Notes: generated by a model from the sequence alone, not told the origin. A DNA stretch of 64,000 nt from Notospermus geniculatus (GCA_002633025.1 NMRB01000386.1:102749-166748), one strand, 5' to 3'; shown: positions 44,403 through 55,891, counted from the first letter of the stretch. Numbers and translations are program-made.

Positions 44403-45175
44403 AAGTTCCCACTTGTCCATGACAGAATGTTTCTTTCGGTCTGCCCAGGGATCTGAAGGAATTAGAGATGACAATAATTCACATGTACCTCAAACGTTGA
44501 AGCATTGCATAACAACCATCAGGGATTTGACCTGCGTCCAACTAAAAGCACCAAGGTGTTCGCACGCCGACTGAAGACCTCTCTCTTCGCTCGCTACACC
44601 GGTCACTCATAGTATGTAATAGTGTCACTGATCACTTCTGTGGAGTCTGGCACTCTAAATCTCTTTCATTTTCATCTCTTTCATTTTCATTTCATTTCAT
44701 TTTCATTTGCACATGTGCATGAGCTGCTACGTTTGGAACAGTGCCACTTTCCATTGAGAAACTATCCTCAACATTAACCCTTTAGCACTCAAGCTTACGT
44801 AATTTTTTATCCATCTGTTCCTCAAGAGGGTTTGGAAAATGAAACAATGTCAAGAAGTGCAGTTCGGCTCAGAAAATCAGCTAAGGTAGAAAATATTTTA
44901 GTTTATTATTTTCCCCTCAGATGGCAGCACAAGTCTCTGGGCGTCCACGGGCGTTTTGAGGAAATCTGAAGCGGGTGTCCACGGCGTTTTGAGTGCTGAA
45001 GGGTTAAGGCCTATCTTAAACCTACTGTTCTCGATCATGGTTTTACGATAGACTTGAGGTCGACCTTAACGTTAAAGACCGTCGACCCAATGTACACACT
45101 TTTTGATTAAATTTTATTTTATTTTGATTAAAGTTTATCATTTAAACGTCTTCAGAATTTCAGAAATTTAAAATT
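44403..45175. other. Unit A/B junction region
   Basis: The join between units lies near 44490 (CAAACGTTGAAGCATTGCAT). At about 44535-44610 a peptide reading APRCSHAD/VFARRLKTSLFARYTGHS resembles the 3' end of a non-LTR retrotransposon ORF, as a short fragment. Confidence 0.5.
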
Positions 45176-45719
45176 ATTCAGAATTCAGCAGCCCGCCTCG
45201 TCACTGGAGTGGGCAGACGAGACCACATCACCCCTGTTCTGCGTACCCTCCACTGGCTTCCCCTGAGGGCGCGCCTGCACTACAAGGTTTGTCTGATGGT
45301 ATACAAAATGTCTCAATGGTCTTGCACCAGGATACATGTGTACCTATCGGACTGCCTTGAGGTGTACACTCCAGGTCGAGCACAAAGGGCATGTGTATAG
45401 AGGTGCGGACACAGAGGGTGGTGGGCTCCTCGGCCTTTTCCGTGACCGGACCAAAACTATGGAACCAGCTCCCAACTAGTCTCTGCTCAGTGCCAAAAAT
45501 TGAATGTTTTCAACGTAATCTTAAAACATTTCTTTTTAGGAAATATTTTTCTACTTATTGTTTTACTTTCTACCAATGTTTTAGCTACCCTCTACTGTTT
45601 TCACTAATTTTTAAACTTTTGGTTCTTCTGTCATTGTTTATCACTTGCAAAGCACCTAGAATGGTGTTTACCATCAGGCGCTATATAAATGTTGTAAATA
45701 ATAATAATAATAATAACTT
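45176..45719 (+). mobile_element. Truncated non-LTR retrotransposon 3' end
   Basis: The translated start IQNSAARLVTGVGRRDHITP then VLRTLHWLPLRARLHYKVCL is the C-terminal region typical of CR1/L2-like reverse transcriptase ORFs. After a frame change, SAFSVTGPKLWNQLPTSLCS and FQRNLKTFLFRKYF continue the same protein end. It finishes with GGCGCTATATAAATGTTGTA and an (AAT)n tail. It is a 5'-truncated, frameshifted, dead copy in TRIM unit B. Confidence 0.8.
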
Positions 45720-46349
45720 CTAGCAAAAATAGATAAGCTTATGTATTTTGGATTCTAAGTATTATGCACAGACTTTTGAAAACTTCGCCAAACACGAGAA
45801 AACTGGCGATCCTCTCAATCACTGTCAGTTTCAGACGTAAAAAAGACCGTTTTCTTACAATTATGATATTGATAATTTCCTACTAGTGCTGGCCAATAAA
45901 TGAACCAAATCAGGCCAAAATTTAAAAAAAAACAAGAGCAAAAGATAAAACAAGGTGAGAAAAAAGTACAATCAAATTTTGTGTCCTACCAAGAATTGAA
46001 CCCACAACCATCAGGTTGGAGGATTCATTGTAGGTTTAACAGTACACAGTAGGTGGCTCTCATTGAAAAATACAAAATGACTTTTTTCAATAACCTACTT
46101 CCTTATCTGTTCTTTCGCAGTTGTGTTCACTGGTCATTTCCAGGTCGCTAAGTTTTGAGGAATCCTCTCAGAGAATCAATGGCCTACAAAAGGATTCATT
46201 GAATCTGATACTGAATCTGATAGTGCACTTTGATCAGACACGGCCCAGCAGACATTTTAGAAGGATTGTGATGTCCAATCTGTGAAGAGACAAACAAGCT
46301 GGTGGTTGGTCCTGGTGTGATTAATTTCTACTTGTCGGGAGACATAAAG
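45720..46349 (+). promoter_or_regulatory. Putative TRIM-B upstream region and 5' UTR exon
   Basis: It contains the minus-strand tRNA-like fragment (near 45983-46025) and the block conserved in all units, ending in the donor GACATAAAG|GTGAGTC at 46350. The transcription start is not visible. Confidence 0.5.
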
Positions 46350-46542
46350 GTGAGTCTGTACAAATCATTTCAAACAGATATCGGGCCTGTTTCTTGAAAT
46401 ATTAGGCCTGTCAGTTAGTCAGTCAGTCAGCTCAAATCACTTCCTGAACTGAGACAAGTCACACGCTGACATACGGTCATGTACATTGGCTGAATGACTG
46501 GCAAGTCAAGATGGCTGGATTCACTGATGTTACTGCTCAATG

Positions 46543-46708
46543 AATAGGAGCTGTCAGCGAGTTGACCAATAGGTGTCACTACGGCCCAATTCAATGCATA
46601 TAGCGGACCCACTCATTCTTGATCAAGCACCAACAATGTGCATTTTGCTGTGTCCGCTAGAACTTTGCTGCCATCTTTTGGCAATAAGCGTGGCTGACTG
46701 CTCCTATT
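46543..46708. mobile_element. MITE in TRIM-B intron
   Basis: AATAGGAGCTGTCAGC and GCTGACTGCTCCTATT are inverted repeats with one mismatch. Unit A reads straight through (GCTCAATTGAATGTTACTGC), so the insertion is specific to unit B. Confidence 0.85.
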
Positions 46709-47094
46709 GAATGTTACTGCTCTATGGGAAGGCCTAGACTTTAGTCAGTATGGTACCCCCTGTGAAAAAAAGCTTGGAAAAGCTTGCATTATTCACGCTA
46801 ATCCAAGCCTCGTCACCCTGACCAACGCGGGCCAACTCTCATGTTCCTGCTAAATGGGACGTAGGCCTACTGGCCCAACATCTCATGTTCCTGTTCCTGC
46901 TATATGGGCAGTCTGGCCCATTGTCTCATGTTATTGCCTGGGCTGGGGGGAGACTAGGCCACTGTTATGTGTTACTGTTCAATGGGTTGATCTGGTTCAA
47001 AGTTTATAGACAGGGAAATACTGACAAGCAATACGTTCATCCTATGCATATACATGTCATGGCCTTTTTGTTTCAGGTTGTGGACAAAGAAAAG

Positions 47095-49098
47095 ATGGCA
47101 TCAACAACGCCAGACAACACATCAACATGTCTAATGTGTTTCGAGTCCCGCATCTTGAAGGTGGTTGGCGGATGTAACCACAGCTTCTGCGCCGAGTGCT
47201 TGTCCAAGGTCCTAGAAGACAAGGAAGAAGTGTTCCAGTGTCCAACATGTCGCTCTGACTGTCCACGTCCGTGGAATGGGGTAGAGGGCCTGAGAGATTT
47301 CATCGGTGACCTTGGTCAACTGACAGAAATAGATGCAGAAACAGCTGCTGCTACAAAGGAAGAAGAAAGCCAAGGAGGGGACGAGGTTATCTGTGAGGTA
47401 TGCAACCACACGATGAAGGAGAAGGTGAAAGCGGTTAACATTTGTCACGAGTGCGAGCACCTCAAACTCTGTCAACCTTGTTCAGAGAAGCACAAGACGT
47501 CAAAGGCAACATGTGATCATATTCTGACGCCTATAGCTAGCAAAACACGACAAAAAGCGTCAAAATGTGATTTACATGATAAGAACTTGGTTAACTTCTG
47601 TCAAACCTGTGAGAGACCCATATGTTATATTTGCATTTCGACTGATCACGGGGATCACGAGGTTGAAAAATTTGGAGATACAATAAGAAGAGAGGTTGAG
47701 AAAACAAACACCACACTGGATGAGACAGAAAAAAAACTCAAGGAACTCCAAAAACAACAGCAAGAGTTGACCCTGTTGAATGCCATGGGACCACAGGTTG
47801 ACAAGCAAGATATACTGTTAAAACAAATTGAAGATCAGGCCCAGAAGGTAATCGACACGGCCATCATATGGAAGGAGGAGAGGAAACAAGAAGTAAGGAT
47901 GCAATACCAGATCATTCGTGACATCCAGGATGACTTGGGAAAGGTGTCTGAGATGGTGGACAAGTTAAAAGTCAAAATAAACCACGCGAGAGAGATTCTC
48001 TCCAAGACTGAGCACCAGATGGTATACCTTGAGAAGCTCTCCGTGCTGAAGAGGAAATTGGAACAAACTGCAGAGATGGGAATTGAAGTGGAAGGAAGAA
48101 ATCATCGTAATAAACTCCACAAAGTATATGATGACGACTACAGATTTCAAGCAGAAGAAATACCAGTGAGTCTGGGGAGAATAGTCGAAGATGTGGAAAA
48201 AAACAAGGGAAAGAAATTCAAGGTCCAGGAAATATTCAACCATACAATACCAGCAGATTCTGAAGATATGTTCATCCCATGTGTAGCAACCCTTGGACCA
48301 CAATCCTATGCAGTCGCTCATCCAGTCGTAGAGGGGGGACTAACAGCCGCCATTGACATCTACGATTATGACCATCCTGGAACATTGAAACGCACACTAA
48401 GAGATGGTGTCCTACCCTTCCATGACATGTCTACCACCCCTGATAACAAACTGGCCCTTCTCGGTGATGGAGCTGATGGGACTGGTTGTAGGATCCAGGT
48501 GCTGGATCCAGAAACTGGGAACATCACCTCCTCACATGATATTATCAGTGACGGTCATCCTGTCTCCTTGGGAGTCACGTTACTGTACCAGTACGTCATA
48601 CTGTGGACCAATGATCAGCAACAGACAAATATCACAGTTACCGACAGGGATGGGACTGTCAAGGGTACATATAGAATTGATGAAAAGACAGATGGCATAA
48701 AAAAACCCAGAAGGATATCATGTGGTTGGAAATTCATTTTTGTTGCAGGGTGGAAGAGTGTGGCTCTCTATGAGATACAGGACATGGGAGTACCGGTACT
48801 GGGAATAATAACAAATAAGTCTACTTATTCTGTGTCTGATGTGATGGGTGCAGCAGTAACTATTTGGGATGCTCCATTTTTTGTCGACATGTCCGAGAAC
48901 ACTAATGATCAATCTCTCAATCTTTATCTGAATAAATTTCAAGGTGGTACAGTCACATCACAGCAACCCACCCTTAAAGAACAAAAAATTGTTACAGGTC
49001 TACGTCGAGGAGATGGTGTCGCCAAGGTTACCACAAGAGATGGAAACACTATCACTGTATCACACGGTCACACAATCAGGGTGTACAGATGTCAATAG
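47095..49098 (+). CDS. TRIM/RBCC protein, copy B (667 aa)
   Basis: A full-length paralogue of copy A with the same domain order. RING cysteines and the histidine are conserved (STCLMCFESRILKVVGGCNH, SFCAECL, FQCPTCRSDC). B-box 1 reads VICEVCNHTMKEKVKAVNIC and B-box 2 ASKCDLHDKNLVNFCQTCE.. with all eight ligands. The coiled coil is nearly unchanged; the last ~150 residues are the most diverged part (KSTYSVSDVMGAAVTIWDAP). I use ATG 47095 after the acceptor TTTTTGTTTCAG; a longer open frame extends upstream to 46885 but crosses intron-like repeats. The frame is intact over 2 kb, so the copy is probably functional. Expanded TRIM families of this kind often act in innate immunity, but no such role is shown here. 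Confidence 0.9.
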   Translation: MASTTPDNTSTCLMCFESRILKVVGGCNHSFCAECLSKVLEDKEEVFQCPTCRSDCPRPWNGVEGLRDFIGDLGQLTEIDAETAAATKEEESQGGDEVICEVCNHTMKEKVKAVNICHECEHLKLCQPCSEKHKTSKATCDHILTPIASKTRQKASKCDLHDKNLVNFCQTCERPICYICISTDHGDHEVEKFGDTIRREVEKTNTTLDETEKKLKELQKQQQELTLLNAMGPQVDKQDILLKQIEDQAQKVIDTAIIWKEERKQEVRMQYQIIRDIQDDLGKVSEMVDKLKVKINHAREILSKTEHQMVYLEKLSVLKRKLEQTAEMGIEVEGRNHRNKLHKVYDDDYRFQAEEIPVSLGRIVEDVEKNKGKKFKVQEIFNHTIPADSEDMFIPCVATLGPQSYAVAHPVVEGGLTAAIDIYDYDHPGTLKRTLRDGVLPFHDMSTTPDNKLALLGDGADGTGCRIQVLDPETGNITSSHDIISDGHPVSLGVTLLYQYVILWTNDQQQTNITVTDRDGTVKGTYRIDEKTDGIKKPRRISCGWKFIFVAGWKSVALYEIQDMGVPVLGIITNKSTYSVSDVMGAAVTIWDAPFFVDMSENTNDQSLNLYLNKFQGGTVTSQQPTLKEQKIVTGLRRGDGVAKVTTRDGNTITVSHGHTIRVYRCQ

Positions 49099-49594
49099 AA
49101 GGGCCCACAAAGGACACATGTCTATTTTTTCACTTTTGAGTAAAAAATCAAGATAACCCCCTGGTATTTTATTGATATCCTTTGTGCACTCACAATGACA
49201 CATGGTGAAATATGGCATCTGTTAAGGGAGGGCCCACCGTATAGAGCTTGTGCAGTGGCTCATTATGAGGTCACTGTTGACCGGCGGTCCACCATGTGGA
49301 CTTCAACAACAAAGTGCGCCACATGTAGCTCGCGTCATGGTTGAAGACGCACACACTCCACTTGCGCTGACGACAAACTGCACCACATGTGTCAACAACG
49401 TCATTTGACCGTCAAGATGGCGGATTTTTCCGTGATGACGTCATCTGCACAAGCTCTATAGGTCATACTTTCCTGCTTAGAGACCCGAGGTGATATTCAA
49501 CCAGGGACATGTGCAAGGGCTAAAATGCCAGGGTTGTTATGCAATGCATCAAAGTGTCGGCATCGAAAAATTCATACATTGACACGTCACTTAC
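49099..49594. other. TRIM-B 3' flank with shared MITE
   Basis: Matches the 3' flank of copy A (ACATGTCTATTTTTTCACTT). It holds the shared MITE at about 49240-49460. No AATAAA is obvious. Confidence 0.6.
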
Positions 49595-49715
49595 CCCCTC
49601 ATGTTTGAACTTCCTGAGTGAATGAACGCCTGTCTTCCTCACCCAGATCGACTCCGATGAGTTGATGTAGGACATGATGTGATGTCATGAGGTCTGGTGT
49701 CGAGTGCAGTGTTAC
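49595..49715 (-). pseudogene. Exon X relic of HEAT-like gene, unit B
   Basis: The minus-strand reading VRKTGVHSLRKFKHEG ends at a donor GTAAGTGAC. It carries the same upstream frame change as unit A. The last codon is GGG instead of GAG. Confidence 0.45.
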
Positions 49716-50156
49716 CGAGGGCATCCAGCAGAATGACCTGGTTCAGCTCGTGACGTTACCGAGGGCATCCAACAGAATGACCTGGTTCAGCTCGTGACGT
49801 TACCGAGGGCATCCAGTAGAATGACCTGGTTCAGCCCGTGACGTTACCGAGGGCATCCACCAGAATGACCTGGTTCAGCCCGTGACGTTACCGAGGGCAT
49901 CCACCAGAATGACCTGGTTCAGCCCGTGACGTTTACCGAGGGCATCCAGCAGAATGACCTGGTTCAGCTCGTGACGTTACCAAGGGCATCCAACAGAATG
50001 ACCTGGTTCAGCTCATGACGTTACCGAGGGCATCCAGCAGAATGACCTGGTTCAGCTCGTGACATTACCGAGGGCAGTCAGCAGAATGACCTGGTTCAGC
50101 TCGTGACGTTACCGAGGGCATCCAGCAGAATGACCTGGTTCAGCTCGTGACGTTCA
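49709..50156. repeat. 44-bp minisatellite, 10 units (unit B)
   Basis: Same unit as 44093-44402, in ten copies, one with an extra T (GTTTACCGAGG). Copy number differs among units: 7, 10 and 1. Confidence 0.9.
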
Positions 50157-50921
50157 AGTTCCCACTGATGCATGACAGAACGTTTCTTGACGGTTTGCCC
50201 AGGGATCTGAAGGAATTATTAGAGATGACAATAATTCACCAAGTGAAATGACTGACTGAATATCTTTGATAATACAGTGCACCCTCGCTCTTACGAACCT
50301 CGATTTTATGAACTCCCGGATATTACAAACCCACCATCTGGCTCCCAAAATTTGAGGACATGTATTTAAATCCCGCTATTACAAACTCCGTGTTAGTACC
50401 AACTCAACCATTGGACCCCGAAGAGAAAGAAAGGCGGGATAGGACACGAGTGGAGAGGGTTTTCAGGTCTCAGGGTATGACCCCCAGTGAGCATCTCTGA
50501 TTTGTTTTATTGCTGCATGTCCAGAGTCCTGAAATATACATATAGATCATTTTCTCTACCCTGCCACAAAATTTGAAGCATTGCATATCAACCATCGGGG
50601 ATTTGCACATGTGCATGAGTTGGAACAGTGCCACTTTCCATTGAATTCCATTGAGAAACTACAGTTGTAGTAAGGGCTAAACTGCACAAGTTGCAGATAT
50701 CTATTTCTTGATCAGATTCCAGAGGTTATCGTTTAATAAACCATTATAATGATATTTTCTAGATATTATGCACAAACTTCCGAAAACTTTGCCAAACACG
50801 AGAAAATTGGCGATCCACTAATCACTGTTAGTTTCAGAAGTAGGCCTACAAAAGACTGTTTTTCTTGCAATTTTCCTACACAGCTGCTGGCAAATAACCA
50901 AATCAGGCCGAATTAAAGAAA
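50157..50921. other. Unit B/C junction region
   Basis: Near 50419 the sequence switches to the start of a new unit (GAAGAGAAAGAAAGGCGGGA), matching 39885 right outside exon Y. Exon Y itself is missing, so the duplication breakpoint lies at its splice acceptor. Confidence 0.6.
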
Positions 50922-51516
50922 GCCGTGTTCTCACCTAAATCTTATCTGAATCGCATTCCCCAAAGCGACCTGCGGAAAACGCTTCAGCATAGATCGATTT
51001 GGGAGTGAGAATTCACACACGCCATCACAGCGTTTTGAGACTGTGCCAAAGCGATTCAACTTGTTCATACTCGAAGCGTTTTGCGCAATTCAGCGCCACC
51101 TATGATCAGATAGCAGCAATGCCGGAGAGGTGCAGATCACCATTAAAAATGCTCGGTACAAGCTCAACCAGTAAAAGGTCTCCACACAACCATTTTGTGA
51201 AAACAATCGGGAATTTTGTAAACGAAGATGCAAAAATTGTATCCTTTCAAAACAACCCACTCTCCTGTGGCTAAAACAGAAGCTATCTGCGCATGTGCGA
51301 AGTCATGCGATCTCGATGAATCGACTTGGTCCATTCAGATGCCAGTGTCAAAACGATTCGGGTACAGCGTTGCAGCTGAATCGATTCCAAAACGCTTTCA
51401 GATGTGTTTTGGATATGGCGATTTGAAAACGGTTTGAGTGCGAACGGCTGAATCGCTTTGGCAGTGCTGAATCGGTTTGGACCTACTCCAAATCGTTTTA
51501 GGCGTGTGAACGCAGC
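50922..51516. mobile_element. MITE insertion specific to unit C
   Basis: Unit B reads AATCAGGCCAAAATTTAAAA..AGAGCAAAAGATAAAACAAG without this block. Ends GCCGTGTTCTCACCTAAA and TTTTAGGCGTGTGAACGCAGC are imperfect inverted repeats. The interior is rich in GAATCG / CGATTC and AAACG(C/G). No transposase is encoded. Confidence 0.8.
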
Positions 51517-51780
51517 TGAAGAGCAAAAGATAAAACAAGGTGAGAAAAAAAATACAATCAAAATTTCGTGTCCAGCAAGAATTGAACCCACAACCCTCAG
51601 GTTGGAGGATTCATTGTAGTTTTAACAGTACACATTAGGTGGCTCTCATTGAAAACTACAGAATTGCTATATTTTCGATACCGTAACCTATTTCCTACTC
51701 TGTTTACAGTTGTGTTCACAATTTTGAAAGAAGCAGAGGCGTCACCATCCCACCATCCCCTGGTTTCATTGGCCATTTCT

Positions 51781-52105
51781 ATGGGCGGTTATAACCGCAA
51801 ATAAAGATGTTACAAAATAAAGACGTTGTTGTAGTCATATTTAAGTTCTCTAGTCATTGTGGTGATCTCTAGTCATAGCTAAGAAAGACGTAAGGTGGCG
51901 CTGCAGTCGTCCACTCGAACAATGACGAAAACACCCGAAGTGTTACGAATGATACAGCGCCACCTTACGTCTTTCTTAGCTATGACACGAGATCATGTGG
52001 ACGACTGCAGCGCCACCTTATGTCTTTCTTAACTACGACCAAAGATCACCACAACTAAAGAATATGACTACAACAATGTCTTTTTTTGCGGTTATAACTG
52101 CCCAT
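51781..52105. mobile_element. Palindromic MITE in TRIM-C promoter region
   Basis: ATGGGCGGTTATAACCGCAA and TTTGCGGTTATAACTGCCCAT are inverted termini, and GGTGGCGCTGCAGTCGTCCA recurs inverted inside. Units A and B lack it between CATTTCCAGG-type flanks, so it is specific to unit C. Confidence 0.85.
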
Positions 52106-52289
52106 ACATTTCCAGGTCGCTAGGTTTCGAGGAATCCTCTCAGAAAATCAATGGCCTACAAAAGGATTCATTGAATCTCGGCACTTTCATCAGACACAGT
52201 ACAACTGACATTTTAGAAGGAATGTACAGTCTGGGTCTGTGAGGAGACAAATCTGGTGCGATTCAAAATTTCAAGTGAGACATAAAAAG
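52106..52289 (+). promoter_or_regulatory. Putative TRIM-C promoter-proximal block and 5' UTR exon
   Basis: Conserved with units A and B after the MITE, ending in the donor CATAAAAAG|GTGAGTC. The MITE now separates it from more distal shared sequence. Confidence 0.5.
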
Positions 52290-53860
52290 GTGAGTCTGTA
52301 CAAATCATTTCGAACAGATATTGGGCCTGTTTCTTGAAATATTAGGCCTACACAGTCAATCAGTCAGCTCAAATCACTTCCTGAAAAGTTAAAAGTGGGC
52401 CAAATGCCACTGGTGTACCTACCACATTGTGTTGGACATGATTTTCTGATACACACAATGGGCAATGGGCCGTATTCCAGAATTAACGAAGGATGCCGTG
52501 CAACATGTACATGTACTGTACAAAGCCTGTACACGTACATGTATGGTGTCCCCTCAATGAAACGGTCCATGGCCGTTGTGCACGCTGACATATTGGCTGA
52601 ATGATTAGCAAGTAAAGATGGCTGGACGCAGTGATCCCGGGACCCGCCGCTAGGCGGGATATGTCATTTGAGGTCTATTGCGGATCGTGAGGTCACGTGG
52701 CTTAGTCCTAAACGCATGATTATGGTGGAGGCATTGGAACTGATTGAGGCCCAGAAATCAACAAAGGGAGCTTCTTTATGTGTATTGTTTGCAGTCAAAA
52801 CAAAGTTCATTTTCATAGAATAGGATCGGCGACGTTGTTCTGAGAAAAAAAGTTGGAATATTTGTGAAAAAAAGCGATGAAAAATCGATACGCACGAAAT
52901 GCAACGTCACGAAAGTTGTGTACACTCTCCAATACCACCGCTCTTTGCCCTGGAGAATGCACAGAACTCACATTTCTATGACGTGTACAATATCAGTGAC
53001 GTCATTCCAATAAAGTCAGCCAATCTCTCAAGTTTGGCATGATTTAACAAATTGGTAGAACTTTAGAATCCCTGATCAGCATGGTCAGACATGTCAGAAC
53101 AGAAGTGGCACACAGTGGAAATAATTATAAACACATGAAAATGACACGCTGATAAGCCAACGTCTACTGCGAGGATTAAATAGCAGCGGTTGTCTGTAAT
53201 CGCAACTCGCTGGCGTACAAAGAAACTTTGTACTTCTGTACAAAAGTTCCTTTGGACGGCAGCGAGTTGTGATTACAGGCAACAGCTGCACTGCACCGAC
53301 AGGACAGCTATTTTGCAATTCATACAACACAGCGTTTTTCCTTTTAGTAATAACGTCAACAATACATTTCTTGCCTCCTTCCCTTACTTCAATACTCATA
53401 ACCATCAACAGAATTATCATGGCCTATCGTCTGGTCCCGATAACTCTGGATTACCCATGTTACTGCTCAATTACATCATACATGTAACTGCTCTGGTTCA
53501 ATGATGAATCTTACTGCTCTATGGGTAGGACTAGACTTTAGTTGGTATCGTGGATGCACCTACATGTATTGTAAGTCTGGACCAACGTCACATGTATACT
53601 GCTATATAGGCAGACTGGACCAATGTCTCACGTTACTGCTATATGTACATGTATATGGGGGACTGGCCCAATGTCTCATGTTACTGCTATATGGGCAGAC
53701 TGGCCCAGTCTCATGTTACTGCTATATGGGGAGACTGGACCACTGTCATAGTGTTACTGTTGGATGGGTTGGTCTGAACCAAAGTTTATAGACAGGAAAA
53801 CACTGACAAGCAATGCATTCATCCCATGCACATATAACGTCATGGCCTTTTTTGTTTCAG
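52290..53860. other. TRIM-C intron
   Basis: Contains TACATG microsatellites (near 52504-52545), unit-specific sequence from about 52620, a hairpin (53183-53289), the ~45-bp minisatellite (53586-53755) and the acceptor TTTTTTGTTTCAG at 53860. Open frames on both strands here are chance. Confidence 0.6.
53183..53289. mobile_element. Hairpin MITE in TRIM-C intron
   Basis: GCGGTTGTCTGTAATCGCAA..CGCTG and CAGCG..TTGTGATTACAGGCAAC are inverted arms around a GTACAAAG / CTTTGTAC core. Not seen in units A or B. Confidence 0.8.
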
Positions 53861-53878
53861 GTTGTGGACAAAGAAAAG

Positions 53879-55891
53879 ATGGCATCAACAACACCAGACA
53901 ATACATCAACATGTCTAATGTGTTTCGAGTCCCGCATCTTGAAGGTGGTTGGCAGATGCCAGCACAGCTTCTGCCCCGAGTGCTTGTCCAAGGTCCTAGA
54001 AGGCAAGGAGGAAGTGTTCCAGTGTCCAACGTGTCGCTCTGACTGTCCACGTCCGTGGAATGGGGTAGAGGGCCTGAGAGATTTCATCGGTGGCCTTGGT
54101 CAACTGACAGAATTAGATGCAGAAACGGTCACTGCTACCAACGAAGAAGAAAGCCAAGGAGGGGACGAGGTTTTCTGTGAGATATGCAACCACACGATCA
54201 AGGAGAAAGTGAAAGCGGTTAACATTTGTCCCGAGTGCGAGCACCTCAAAATCTGCCAACCTTGTTCAGAGAAGCACAAGACGTCGTTGGCAACATGTGA
54301 TCATATTCTGACACCTATAGCTTGCAAAACACGCCAAAAAGCGTCAAAATGTGATTTGCATGATAGGAACTTGATTAACTTCTGTCAAACCTGTGAGAGA
54401 CCCATATGTTATATTTGTGCTTCAATCAATCATGCGGATCACAAGGTTGAAAGATTTGGAGATACAATAAGAAGAGAGGTTGAGAAAACAAACACCACAC
54501 TGGATGAGACAGAAAAAAAACTCAGGGAACTCCAAAAACTACACCAAGAGTTGACCGTGTTGAATGCCATGGGACCACAGGTTGACAAACAAGATATACT
54601 GTTACAACAAATTGAAGATCAGGCACAGAAGGTAATCGACAGGGCCATCATATGGAAGGAGGAAAGGAAACAAGAAGTAAGGATGCAATACCAGATCATT
54701 CGAGACATTCACGATGACTTGGGAAAGGTGTCTGAGATGGTGGACAAGTTACAAGTCCAAATAAACCAAGCGAGAGTGATTCTCTCCAAGACTGAGCACC
54801 AGATGGTATACCTTGAGAAGCTCTCGGCACTGAACAAGAAACTGGAACAAACTGCAGAGATGGGAATTGAAGTGGAAGGAAGAAATCATCGTGATCAACT
54901 CCACAAAGTATATGATGAAGACTACAGATTTCAAGCACAAGAAGTACCAAGTCTGGGGAAAATAGTCAAAGATGTGGAAAAAGACAAGGAAGATGATTTC
55001 GAAGTCAAGGAAATATTCCACCATACAATACAAGCAGATTCCAAGGATATGTTCATCCCATGTGTAGCAACCCTTGGGCCACAATCCTATGCAGTTGCTC
55101 ATCCAGTCGTAGAGGGGGGACTGTCAGCCGCCATTGATATCTATGATTATGAACATCCTGGATTACTGAAACGAACACTAAGAGATGGTGTGCTACCCTT
55201 CCATGACATGTCTACCACCCCTGATAACAAACTGGCCCTTCTCTGTGATGGAGCTGATGTAACTGGCAGTAGGATCCAGGTGCTGGATCCAGAAACAGGG
55301 AACATCACCTCCTTACATGATATCATCAGTGACGGTCATCCTATTTCCTTGGGAGTCACGTTACTCTATCAGTACGTCATACTAAGCACCACTGATGAGC
55401 AAGAGACACTAATCACAGTGACAGTTACTGACAAGGATGGCACTGTCAAGCATACAAAAAGAATTGATGAAAATGCAGACGACATAAACAAACACAGAAG
55501 GATATCATGTGGTGAGAAATTCATTTTTGATGGAGGGTCGAAGAGTACATGTACATGTATGGCTCTCTATGAGATACAGGACACGGGAGTACTGGGAATA
55601 ATTGAAAAAATGTCATATAAGCCTGAGTTTGATGTGATGGGTGTAGCAGTAACTATTTGGGATGTTCCGTTTTTTGTCATCTCGTACACGGATATTAATG
55701 ATCAATTTCTCCGTCTTTATCTGTATAAATTTCAAGATGGTACGGTCACATCACAGCAACCCACCCCTCAATATCAGGAAATTATTAAAGATCCACGTCA
55801 AGGAGACAGAGTTGGCAGAGTGGCCACAAGAGATGGAAACACTATCATTGTATCACACGGTCGCACAATCAGGATGTACAGACGTCAATAG
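53879..55891 (+). CDS. TRIM/RBCC protein, copy C (670 aa)
   Basis: Third full-length paralogue. RING: STCLMCFESRILKVVGRCQH, SFCPECL and FQCPTC, all zinc ligands kept. B-boxes: VFCEICNHTIKEKVKAVNIC and ASKCDLHDRNLINFCQTCE... The coiled coil and propeller-like C-terminus follow as in copies A and B. An in-frame TACATG expansion (55546-55560) adds STCTCM before ALYEIQDTG. The start ATG 53879 follows the acceptor TTTGTTTCAG. Here an extra T in the tract puts the upstream ATG in a different frame from copies A and B, which supports the intron and the shared MASTTPDN start. The frame is intact throughout. Confidence 0.9.
   Translation: MASTTPDNTSTCLMCFESRILKVVGRCQHSFCPECLSKVLEGKEEVFQCPTCRSDCPRPWNGVEGLRDFIGGLGQLTELDAETVTATNEEESQGGDEVFCEICNHTIKEKVKAVNICPECEHLKICQPCSEKHKTSLATCDHILTPIACKTRQKASKCDLHDRNLINFCQTCERPICYICASINHADHKVERFGDTIRREVEKTNTTLDETEKKLRELQKLHQELTVLNAMGPQVDKQDILLQQIEDQAQKVIDRAIIWKEERKQEVRMQYQIIRDIHDDLGKVSEMVDKLQVQINQARVILSKTEHQMVYLEKLSALNKKLEQTAEMGIEVEGRNHRDQLHKVYDEDYRFQAQEVPSLGKIVKDVEKDKEDDFEVKEIFHHTIQADSKDMFIPCVATLGPQSYAVAHPVVEGGLSAAIDIYDYEHPGLLKRTLRDGVLPFHDMSTTPDNKLALLCDGADVTGSRIQVLDPETGNITSLHDIISDGHPISLGVTLLYQYVILSTTDEQETLITVTVTDKDGTVKHTKRIDENADDINKHRRISCGEKFIFDGGSKSTCTCMALYEIQDTGVLGIIEKMSYKPEFDVMGVAVTIWDVPFFVISYTDINDQFLRLYLYKFQDGTVTSQQPTPQYQEIIKDPRQGDRVGRVATRDGNTIIVSHGRTIRMYRRQ

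Larger units (their letters stand above)
39885..44490. repeat. Tandem duplication unit A (TRIM-A)
   Basis: Starts just outside exon Y and contains, in order, a minus-strand tRNA-like fragment (40133-40178), the putative promoter and 5' UTR exon, an intron, the TRIM-A CDS, a MITE and the exon X relic. Units B (~44490-50420) and C (~50420-56796) repeat the same order; a truncated unit D' covers 56797-57683. Coding parts look roughly 90 percent alike by eye. Confidence 0.85.

Noticed and set aside
46885-47094. N-terminal extension of TRIM-B open frame
   Set aside because: It runs through the intronic ~45-bp minisatellite and has no counterpart in the other copies.
44093-50156. 44-bp repeats as a CRISPR-like array
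   Set aside because: Units are contiguous tandem copies without unique spacers, in a eukaryotic genome.
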